Part shown: piece after piece, positions 1 through 5,167 of the stretch | How positions within the stretch are numbered: position 1 is the stretch's first letter | Layout: the number at the start of each line of letters is the position of its first letter | Assembly (NCBI GenBank): GCA_023137005.1 | Contig: JAGLQE010000412.1 | Span: 1 to 5,167, forward strand | Length of the DNA stretch: 5,167 bases | Reading direction: 5' to 3' | From: Thermoplasmata archaeon | Lineage (GTDB): Archaea; Thermoplasmatota; Thermoplasmata; SG8-5; JAGLSY01 | The notes under the pieces: generated by a model | Database searches by the model: none | The model's input: only the letters and a program-made list of their open reading frames with translations | What the model was told of the DNA's origin: nothing | Translations under genes and position numbers: made by a program

Positions 1-462
1 TGTGTTATTATCTGTATCGTACAAGATTATGCCATACTTATTATTTGAATTTATTTCATTATAAACAATCTCAGCATTAGTTACATTATACAATAATAAG
101 CCACTAGTTCTGAATGCTGGAAAACTCCAATCTCCATCCACATCATGCAAACTACAATCCCTTACTTCAAAATAATCTGTAGTATTACCTACATACAAAC
201 AATAACCAAACCCAGTGCCATTGATATCCCACCCCTCAATGATCCAGGGATTGCCAGCACTTCCATCACCCGCACTCACCCCATTGATCCCTATACCAAA
301 ATCCCCATTCCCATTTATCCTAATAGGCGCATGCGTAGTATTCGTCACCCCATCCTTGACAAACACCTTTCCCTCAACAACTCCATCCTCAACCCCGACC
401 ATGACAATAGCAGAGCTAGCCACCATCATAATGCATAGCCAGACAACTATTATCCTTCTCAT
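1..462 (-). CDS. Secreted right-handed beta-helix (NosD-like) surface protein, N-terminal part, cut by left edge
   Basis: This 154-codon open frame begins at ATG 462 and runs off the left edge. An in-frame TAG at 478-480 makes this the earliest ATG in the frame. The product starts with MRRIIVVW and a hydrophobic stretch at about residues 4-23, a signal peptide or N-terminal anchor. A block at residues 44-103 follows, with HAPIRING, GSAGNPWIIEGWDINGTG and NTTDYFEVRDC. I recognise this as the head region of archaeal NosD/parallel beta-helix surface proteins. Beta-helix rungs then start, with GLLLYNVTNAEIVYNEI and GIILYDTDNNT set 23 residues apart (G121 to G144). At least five N-X-S/T sequons suggest glycosylation. 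Proteins of this kind are extracellular and may bind or cleave polysaccharide, or be structural; the ligand is unknown. About 57 of 154 codons end in G or C (hand count), far fewer than in the neighbouring small gene. The family call is good; the function is not assignable. Confidence 0.88.
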   Translation of the reverse strand, partial: MRRIIVVWLCIMMVASSAIVMVGVEDGVVEGKVFVKDGVTNTTHAPIRINGNGDFGIGINGVSAGDGSAGNPWIIEGWDINGTGFGYCLYVGNTTDYFEVRDCSLHDVDGDWSFPAFRTSGLLLYNVTNAEIVYNEINSNNKYGIILYDTDNNT

Positions 463-469
463 GGGTTCT

Positions 470-477
470 CTTCCTCT
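470..477 (-). promoter_or_regulatory. Weak purine-rich ribosome-binding site of the beta-helix gene
   Basis: The minus strand reads AGAGGAAG here, with its GAGG core 10 bases before ATG 462. It matches only part of the GGAGGTG consensus and the spacing is long, so it is a weak candidate compared with the strong sites of the two genes upstream. Confidence 0.4.
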
Positions 478-500
478 CTACCAGAGAAATGGGATTTAGG

Positions 501-508
501 TATTTTAG
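501..508 (-). promoter_or_regulatory. Candidate archaeal TATA element of the beta-helix gene
   Basis: The minus strand reads CTAAAATA within the most A/T-rich part of the gap, 38 bases or more before ATG 462. With usual archaeal geometry (TATA about 25 bases before the transcription start) this would give a leader of roughly 15 bases. No convincing BRE is visible. The call rests on position and base composition only. Confidence 0.25.
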
Positions 509-566
509 GGTTTGGACTGTGGCTTAGTTCAGTCTACAGCACCCAAGCTAACAAGATACTTCTGTA

Positions 567-585
567 TTCTCAATAGGCCTGAGAA
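567..585 (-). terminator. Small hairpin after the last operon gene, possible 3' end signal
   Basis: A perfect 6-base inverted repeat (TTCTCA and TGAGAA) flanks a 7-base loop, starting four bases after the TAG stop of the 75-residue gene. There is no clear run of T after it on the minus strand, so it is not a textbook intrinsic terminator. It could instead be a transcript-end or processing hairpin. A gene-free stretch follows, and then a gene with very different codon use, which supports a transcript end near here. Confidence 0.35.
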
Positions 586-588
586 CTA

Positions 589-816
589 CTACTTCACGGT
601 AGCGAACTGCAACAGCACGTTCATGCCCTTCAGCTTCTTCTGGACCTTGTCCACGAAGTCGATGACCTGGGCTGGTGCTACGTCCTTGTTCTTCCAGTCA
701 TAGACGAAATCATGGCTACCAAGTGTGGAATTGAATCCCATATCCATGAGGGTGGCGGTCACATCAGAGGCCAGGCCTCCATCGCTGTTCAGTGTTACGG
801 TTACAAATGTCTTCAT
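589..816 (-). CDS. Small probably cytosolic alpha/beta protein, 75 residues, unknown function
   Basis: The start is fixed: an in-frame TAA lies directly before ATG 816, and a good Shine-Dalgarno sits 8 bases upstream. The product has no signal peptide or membrane segment. By eye the order is strand (KTFVTVTLNS), helix (DVTATLMDMG), strand or hairpin (GSHDFVYDW), helix (AQVIDFVDKVQKKLKG) and strand (MNVLLQFATV). This would suit a compact ferredoxin-like fold, which is inference. No catalytic or metal-binding cluster is apparent and there is no cysteine. It is the last gene of the apparent operon, 29 bases after a membrane-anchored surface protein. About 53 of 75 codons end in G or C, and all eight lysines use AAG, unlike the neighbours; this suggests strong expression or older, more constrained coding sequence. 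I recall similar short proteins in Thermoplasmata-type genomes but cannot name a family. The gene call is firm; the function is unknown. Confidence 0.85.
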   Translation of the reverse strand: MKTFVTVTLNSDGGLASDVTATLMDMGFNSTLGSHDFVYDWKNKDVAPAQVIDFVDKVQKKLKGMNVLLQFATVK

Positions 817-824
817 TTATAGGA

Positions 825-829
825 CTCCT
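825..829 (-). promoter_or_regulatory. Shine-Dalgarno of the 75-residue gene
   Basis: The minus strand reads AGGAG, within CAGGAGT, 8 bases before ATG 816. With the in-frame TAA touching the ATG, it settles the start codon. It lies in the 29-base gap after the preceding TGA, so this gene can start translation independently of the one before it. Confidence 0.7.
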
Positions 830-845
830 GTAAGAATTGAATGGG

Positions 846-1634
846 TCATTTACGTTTCCCCGATAATTTCTTGTTGATGAGTATCATACCGACCAAAAGT
901 CCCGTGATACCCAGGAGTATGTAGATCGTGGCAGACATATTGCTGCCCTCGACAAAGAACTTATTGTCTATCTCCATGTCTCCAACTGTTGGATCTATTA
1001 TTCCATCATTATTGACATCCACCAATACCGTGGACGTATGCCATCCATCTGCTATATCCTCGGTCACCCACTCGCCGGTCATGACCGTCGAGGCTCCCAC
1101 ATCAAGGGATCTGAGAGTATCCGTGGATAGTAGTTCATCATCTACGAAGAACTGCACGGTGGCATTGAGTATCACGACATCGCCCGAGTTGAGTATGTCA
1201 GCCACGATGACTATAGGTTCAATTACCTTGATATCGAATTCTCTCACATACCACAGGGCTCCTGAAGGGGATGATACATTGATGTACATGATCATATCAC
1301 CCAGGGGTGTCATGGCTGTTATATCCGCGACAAAGGTCTTGTTCTGTGCACTGAGGTTACCAACCATGGGCTCGATCTCCAGTGGCTTTGCACCGGTGAT
1401 ATTATTGGCATCGATCCACAGGCTGTATTGCCAGCTTCTTTCCAGAGGGTCCATGATGGTTATCTCGTATGTTCCCACACGATCATGTGCCAGCAGATCC
1501 GGACCCCTGATATGAAGCCTTATGTCGGATACATTGCCATCATCAGCCGAGACCATTGCTGGCCCCATGAGGGCTAGCAGAGTGAGCGATATGAATACCA
1601 CTAAGGTCAGTGACATAGATCTCGTAGACATCAT
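846..1634 (-). CDS. Type I membrane-anchored surface protein with Ig-like and CARDB-like domains, 262 residues
   Basis: I chose ATG 1634 because GGAGGTG lies 6 bases upstream and the ATG overlaps the preceding gene's stop as ATGA. A GTG at 1643 is also in frame but falls inside the Shine-Dalgarno. Residues about 5-30 form a signal peptide with likely cleavage after VSA before DDG. Residues about 32-133 look like an Ig-type beta domain. Residues about 134-227 resemble CARDB, a cell-adhesion-related domain of archaeal and bacterial surface proteins: a LNSGDVVILNATVQFFVDDE strand pair, a DVGAST turn, then a D206/N208/D210/D214 loop (DVNNDGIID) that could bind calcium. A hydrophobic span at about 235-254 precedes the basic tail NKKLSGKRK, giving an outside N-terminus. 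There are seven N-X-S/T sequons and no cysteine. Coupling to the giant stalk gene suggests the two products are made together and may associate at the cell surface; that is inference. No enzyme motif is seen. Confidence 0.85.
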   Translation of the reverse strand: MMSTRSMSLTLVVFISLTLLALMGPAMVSADDGNVSDIRLHIRGPDLLAHDRVGTYEITIMDPLERSWQYSLWIDANNITGAKPLEIEPMVGNLSAQNKTFVADITAMTPLGDMIMYINVSSPSGALWYVREFDIKVIEPIVIVADILNSGDVVILNATVQFFVDDELLSTDTLRSLDVGASTVMTGEWVTEDIADGWHTSTVLVDVNNDGIIDPTVGDMEIDNKFFVEGSNMSATIYILLGITGLLVGMILINKKLSGKRK

Positions 1635-4600
1635 CTTAGCCACCTCCTCTTCTTCATTACGTAGAACAGGGTGAGACCGATGGTGACAGCGATTATTGTC
1701 ACAACTCCTCCGACAAGGGGGTGCTCGGTAGTGGTATCATGCACTGAATCTCCACTAACTGTTATATTGTTCTCTCCCAGGGTTATCCTCGGATAGACCA
1801 CGTCAAGGCTCTTGGAGGCGAAGATAGATGTGTCAGTATGTGAATAAGTTCCGATCAGCACTTCCACGGTCTTGAACGGGTTGTCACCGATCTGCTCGAA
1901 CTTCAGAGGTAATGACTTGGCAATATTGGGGCTTAACGAGATATTGTGTATCTCTGTTCCATCATTGACAATATCGCCTTCAGAGGTAGAATTATCAAAG
2001 ACCACTCGCCATCCCTTGGAGGCTAGATCATCCAAATTAGCTATGTAAACCGCTACCATATCATCGCCATTGCCCGTGTTCTTCACACCGACAGACCATT
2101 TCATTACCGGGCCGTCAATGACCATGGGGGTCATGGAGTAGTTAAGCTCCAGTCCATAGTATTGCTGGATATCAGCAGTCAGGGTCACGGTCTCTTGCAG
2201 CCCCGCACTCTTGGAAGAGGCCACTGTTATGGTAACAGGGTTGTAGTTGACAAGGGCACCTTCTGGTATGGTGAAGGATACCTTGGTCTTGGCAGTTCCT
2301 CCATCACCATAGCCCAGCTCCATTTTAGCGGTTTCTATGACTGGATTCCATCCAGATTCTCCACCAGAGACAAATAGGTTGTAGGTGTCGGGCGCATTGC
2401 CTATATTGGTAACAGTTATCTCATATTCCACATACATCTCGGGAATTATGATACCTGAGAAAAGAGCCTTGGATTCAACGATGAGGTCAAATATCTCCAC
2501 CTTGGTCAATGGCAAGTTTCTGCGAAGGTCATCATCGATCTCGATCACTGTGTTCAATGAATAGGTTATATCAAGATTGTTTTCTTCATTGATCAGCTCT
2601 CCGGTGATATTATAGGAGTTCTCTGGTAGCCAGATATTGTAATGGCCATCAATTCCTGTCGTGAGGTTTGTCTTGCCATTATCAGAGACAAAGTCTAGTG
2701 TGGTTATCTGATTCTGATTAAGATTGAAATACACCTCTCCAGAAAGGCCATAGCCTGTTTCTAGTTCTATATCCAGTATTATCTTTTCAAAGGAACCCAA
2801 GCCGATGGACTGAAGGTATACATCATTGTTACCGGGATTATAGGCATATACATCATAGGCACCAGGAGGTATCTCCGTCCTGTAATACCCGTCTTTATCC
2901 GTGGTGACTAAGTAGACCTCCCTTTCGGAGGCGAATTTGAGTTCGGTTCCCACATCACTGGAATTAGCAACAGAAAGAGTCACATTACCAAGGAGATCGA
3001 TATAGTATCTTTCTCTATTTAGGTTCAGGTTCTTGGATATCTCATTGCCAGCGGTAGATACCTTCACCGTTGTGGTGGCATTGTCCGGGTTCAGGAAGTA
3101 CCTGTATACCTGGAATGAAAAGCCGACATCGTCCTCATTGAGGAAGCTCATGTCCACCCTGTATTCCTTGTTTCTTACAAGGTGTACATTGTAATCAGAG
3201 TTCTCATCCGTGACGGCCACGATTGTATCATTGGTCTCCAGATCGGTGAAGATGATATCGTAGCCCTCGAAAAGCTTGACCTCGTAGAATACCCTTCCAT
3301 TCAGATTATAGGACTCTTCCAGAGTTACCGTTAGATCAATGCCCTCAGATATATTGACCATCTCATTGGCCATGTATATACGATCCTCGATAGCATAGAC
3401 ACCCCTAACAATATAATCACCTGGCTCGAGATAAATATCACTACCGTCAATGGATATGTCGAAACCCCTCTCATCAGGGCCACCTATGAAAGACACATTT
3501 CCATCAGTTGCAAGTCCATCTTTCATCAGCCCCATATTGAATTTCACTCTCTGCCTTACAGTAATATTAAGTTCCACAGCTTCTCCCGTGTATAGGCCAG
3601 TGTAGAGATCGATGATCTCATCTATCTGGAGTATTTCGGAATCATTGCCTGTGGTCACATTCTTCATGATATTAACTGAGTATATCCCGGGTATGAGCTC
3701 CGCATGGTAGGTTCCATCCTGTTCCATCTGTACTGATGAATCTATGGCTCCAAAGTTGATGGTATCGCTACCGGCCACCGTGAAATGAACATATGCATTC
3801 TCATTGAGAAGCACATCATCCCCCAAGAATATGGTTCCATCTATTGGGACAAGTTTTGGTACCAATTCCTCAAATAAGGGGGTAGTAAGACTAGCATCAG
3901 TGCGTCTACCCAGATTTGTGATATCGTATCCTTCCTTGCTTATTATCACAGTGTAGAATCTTCCCTTGTAAAGTGTAAGCTCAGAGGCACCGTTGGGGTC
4001 TGTGAATGAAGTTATGACCTGATCATTGTCCATCCTATACTCGATGGTCACATCCTCCAATCCCTCACCTATATCGAACTCATCATTTCCATTATAATCC
4101 TGGTATATGGTCATTGGAGATCTGAAAGCCTCTTTCAGTTCAATATTAAGGTCATTGTGGGACTGGTCCAGGGATATCCTGGAAGCATAGACCAACTCAT
4201 CATCTCCGAAGTTCAGGTAAGAGTAGATATCGTAAGTGCCGATCGGGATATCTATTATGAAATCTCCTTCAGAATTGCTGAAGGCTTCCAAAACAAAATC
4301 ATTCTCTATATCTGTGAAGATGACCCTGATATTGTCACCGGGTATTTCGAAGTCACTCCGAATTATCTTTCCAGATACTTGAATTCCCTCTTTCAGTTCG
4401 ATCTCAAATGTAGTATTAGCATTCAATTCCAACCTGGATGCATGGACATATTCTTTACCACCCATTGGGTAACTGCAATAAATGATGTAATCATCTGCTT
4501 CAAGATGCTCCTTGAACTCACCAAGTGAATTGGTTGAGAGCAGGATATCCTCCTCTGGAAGGTTACCATAGGTCAGCCTGATATTAGCATCAGGAGCCTT

Positions 4601-5167
4601 CGATCCATCGGGCATGATGACCGTACCTGAAAATAGGACCGCAGGATTCATTACAAGATCAATGGTATTGTTGGCTAGATAATCTATATTGATCATCTGG
4701 GCCCTTGTAGCCTGCCCATCATATATCGCCTGTATGTAGTAACCACCATATAGAAGGTCATTAAAGCTAAAGGTTCCATTGATACCTGAAATGGTCTGTG
4801 TCACATTCTGATCATCTATCCAGACATCTATGGAGGCGCCAACTACGGGTTCTCCATATCCATCATAGACCACGCCTCTCAGTGAGGTGGGGGCAATAGC
4901 CCATTCTGCAATGGATGGTTGACCCGAGATCAAGGTATGGTTTATAGATGCGATATACCTTCCAGCGATCGAAATATCGGCCACAGCACTGCCTGGCACC
5001 ATATTCTCAAAGAATATCCTACCATCAGGATCTGTAATACCTTCGTTCACTGCGATCAGATCATAGTTCGAGACCACTACCTCGGCTCCAGGAATGATCG
5101 CATCAGTTCCCTCATCATACACGCTATTACCATCATGATCCCAGAATGTGATACCAGACAGTTGTAC
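1631..5167 (-). CDS. Giant modular surface protein (tandem carboxypeptidase-regulatory/Cna-B-like modules, NEW3-like domains, C-terminal anchor), N-terminus missing
   Basis: The frame is open to the right edge, giving 1178 residues here. A GTG at 5122 is not a credible start, because the 15 codons before it (LSGITFWDHDGN) complete the first module. Residues 1-892 form about ten tandem beta-sandwich modules of 79-101 residues resembling carboxypeptidase-regulatory, Cna-B and SdrD-B domains. Each opens with a pattern like LSGxV, has a D/NxxGxF turn followed by PGxYxVxxY, and several end in xIELKEG. Residues 893-1150 hold two NEW3-like Ig domains (VTNIGNAPDTYNL; VKNTGNGDD). A membrane helix at about 1151-1170 precedes the tail KKRRWLR. 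I count 20 N-X-S/T sequons and one cysteine. This architecture fits a glycosylated rod or stalk held in the membrane by its C-terminus, with the missing N-terminus outermost and possibly carrying an adhesive or enzymatic head. No catalytic motif is visible in the part shown. The stop overlaps the next gene's ATG. Confidence 0.92.
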   Translation of the reverse strand, partial: VQLSGITFWDHDGNSVYDEGTDAIIPGAEVVVSNYDLIAVNEGITDPDGRIFFENMVPGSAVADISIAGRYIASINHTLISGQPSIAEWAIAPTSLRGVVYDGYGEPVVGASIDVWIDDQNVTQTISGINGTFSFNDLLYGGYYIQAIYDGQATRAQMINIDYLANNTIDLVMNPAVLFSGTVIMPDGSKAPDANIRLTYGNLPEEDILLSTNSLGEFKEHLEADDYIIYCSYPMGGKEYVHASRLELNANTTFEIELKEGIQVSGKIIRSDFEIPGDNIRVIFTDIENDFVLEAFSNSEGDFIIDIPIGTYDIYSYLNFGDDELVYASRISLDQSHNDLNIELKEAFRSPMTIYQDYNGNDEFDIGEGLEDVTIEYRMDNDQVITSFTDPNGASELTLYKGRFYTVIISKEGYDITNLGRRTDASLTTPLFEELVPKLVPIDGTIFLGDDVLLNENAYVHFTVAGSDTINFGAIDSSVQMEQDGTYHAELIPGIYSVNIMKNVTTGNDSEILQIDEIIDLYTGLYTGEAVELNITVRQRVKFNMGLMKDGLATDGNVSFIGGPDERGFDISIDGSDIYLEPGDYIVRGVYAIEDRIYMANEMVNISEGIDLTVTLEESYNLNGRVFYEVKLFEGYDIIFTDLETNDTIVAVTDENSDYNVHLVRNKEYRVDMSFLNEDDVGFSFQVYRYFLNPDNATTTVKVSTAGNEISKNLNLNRERYYIDLLGNVTLSVANSSDVGTELKFASEREVYLVTTDKDGYYRTEIPPGAYDVYAYNPGNNDVYLQSIGLGSFEKIILDIELETGYGLSGEVYFNLNQNQITTLDFVSDNGKTNLTTGIDGHYNIWLPENSYNITGELINEENNLDITYSLNTVIEIDDDLRRNLPLTKVEIFDLIVESKALFSGIIIPEMYVEYEITVTNIGNAPDTYNLFVSGGESGWNPVIETAKMELGYGDGGTAKTKVSFTIPEGALVNYNPVTITVASSKSAGLQETVTLTADIQQYYGLELNYSMTPMVIDGPVMKWSVGVKNTGNGDDMVAVYIANLDDLASKGWRVVFDNSTSEGDIVNDGTEIHNISLSPNIAKSLPLKFEQIGDNPFKTVEVLIGTYSHTDTSIFASKSLDVVYPRITLGENNITVSGDSVHDTTTEHPLVGGVVTIIAVTIGLTLFYVMKKRRWLR
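1641..1647 (-). promoter_or_regulatory. Strong Shine-Dalgarno inside the end of the upstream gene
   Basis: The minus strand reads GGAGGTG, a near-perfect match to the archaeal 16S 3' end, 6 bases before ATG 1634. It lies within the codons for the K-K-R-R-W tail of the giant protein. With the ATGA stop/start overlap it implies tightly coupled translation of the two genes, and it argues against the in-frame GTG at 1643 as the start. Confidence 0.85.
1718..2491 (-). other. Two NEW3-like Ig domains preceding the membrane anchor
   Basis: Residues 893-1005 contain YEITVTNIGNAPDTYNL, a W-N-P strand, a gap-filling G-rich turn and VSFTIPEG, the usual landmarks of NEW3 (alpha-galactosidase-associated) domains in archaeal surface proteins. 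Residues 1006-1150 repeat the plan more loosely (WSVGVKNTGNGDD, GWRVVFDN, ISLSPN) and end in a Thr-rich TTTEHP linker. They probably act as spacers that lift the module array off the membrane. Confidence 0.65.
4061..4099 (-). other. Putative calcium-binding loop in module 5
   Basis: Residues 357-369 read DYNGNDEFDIGEG, matching the module 1 loop in spacing (D, N/D, G, N, then aromatic-D-x-G). It closely resembles the SdrD-B type loop. The other eight modules lack it. Metal binding is inferred. Confidence 0.5.
5102..5140 (-). other. Putative calcium-binding loop in module 1
   Basis: Residues 10-22 of the partial product read DHDGNSVYDEGTD. The spaced acidic and Asn side chains (D10, D12, N14, D18, E19) resemble the D-x-D/N-G-x loops of SdrD-B and similar surface modules, where calcium stiffens the rod. 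Metal binding is inferred from the motif only. Confidence 0.5.

Larger units (their letters stand above)
2492..5167 (-). repeat. Array of about ten degenerate beta-sandwich modules in the giant protein
   Basis: My boundaries, from the right edge: 4880-5167, 4634-4879, 4379-4633, 4121-4378, 3845-4120, 3542-3844, 3305-3541, 3002-3304, 2747-3001 and 2492-2746. They were placed by eye at the recurring opening strand (LSGIT, LRGVV, FSGTV, VSGKI, SPMTI, IDGTI, FNMGL, LNGRV, LLGNV, LSGEV). The array is old and diverged: similarity is mostly at protein level. The clearest neighbouring pair is modules 3 and 4, which end in FEIELKEGI and LNIELKEAF, are both preceded by a Y-x-ASR motif, and share the 13-base stretch cctctttcagttc at 4129-4141 and 4387-4399, 258 bases apart. 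The first module meets the window edge, so the array probably extends further upstream. Confidence 0.75.

Noticed and set aside
145..499. Overlapping plus-strand frames of 97 and 94 codons
   Set aside because: Both are antisense to the beta-helix gene and give Pro/Ser/Thr/Ile-rich low-complexity products, typical of shadows of Gly/Asn-rich coding sequence.
515..534. GACTG/CAGTC inverted repeat in the gap
   Set aside because: The stem is only 5 bases around a 10-base loop. No tRNA-like or riboswitch-like structure could be built from it.
928..1515. A 195-codon open frame on the plus strand
   Set aside because: It lies wholly antisense to the 262-residue surface gene, which has a signal peptide, domains, an anchor and a strong ribosome-binding site. 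The plus-strand product shows no recognisable fold.
1632..1643. GTG at 1643 as the start of the 262-residue gene
   Set aside because: That GTG overlaps the GGAGGTG ribosome-binding site itself. ATG 1634 has ideal spacing and an ATGA overlap with the previous stop.
4122..4138. Perfect inverted repeat CTGAAA-gcctc-TTTCAG
   Set aside because: It lies deep inside the giant coding region within ordinary module codons, and nothing suggests a regulatory role; probably chance.
4157..4528. A 123-codon plus-strand frame, and similar short ones at 512-703 and 2162-2377
   Set aside because: They are antisense, wholly or largely, to well-supported genes; I saw no recognisable domain or clear ribosome-binding site.
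5120..5122. GTG at 5122 as the start of the giant gene
   Set aside because: The frame stays open to the window edge, and the residues before it complete the first module (LSGITFWDHDGN), so the gene continues upstream.

Overview
The window looks archaeal, most likely from an uncultured Thermoplasmata-type lineage (moderate confidence). Reasons: a near-perfect archaeal Shine-Dalgarno (GGAGGTG) sets one start; three of the four genes encode secreted or membrane-anchored beta-rich surface proteins dense in N-glycosylation sequons; and the partial beta-helix gene carries an N-terminal block (HAPIRING, GNPWIIEGWDINGTG) that I associate from memory with surface proteins of that group. No rRNA or other phylogenetic marker is present, so the taxonomy is inference.

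All four genes lie on the minus strand and are read right to left. The right two thirds (1631-5167) is the 3' part of a giant surface-protein gene whose start lies beyond the right edge. It encodes about ten tandem carboxypeptidase-regulatory/Cna-B/SdrD-B-like beta-sandwich modules, two NEW3-like Ig domains, one transmembrane helix and a short basic tail. Its TGA stop overlaps the ATG of the next gene (846-1634) in an ATGA junction. That gene encodes a 262-residue type I membrane protein with a signal peptide, an Ig-like domain, a CARDB-like domain with an Asp/Asn-rich loop, and a C-terminal anchor. After a 29-base gap comes a 75-residue, probably cytosolic alpha/beta protein (589-816) with its own good Shine-Dalgarno and a sharp rise in G/C-ending codons. 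The three are probably one transcription unit: two envelope proteins anchored with the same topology, then a small soluble protein of unknown role.

A 126-base gap (463-588) holds a small hairpin just after the last stop and a weak TATA-like candidate. It is followed by the 5' part of a NosD-type right-handed beta-helix surface gene (1-462) that runs off the left edge. This gene uses mostly A/T-ending third positions and is probably a separate transcription unit. I saw no tRNA, rRNA, CRISPR array, insertion sequence, integrase or defence gene. The most interesting points are the modular stalk with a possible higher-order repeat, the stop/start junction in which the basic-tail codons double as a ribosome-binding site, and the compositionally distinct small gene.
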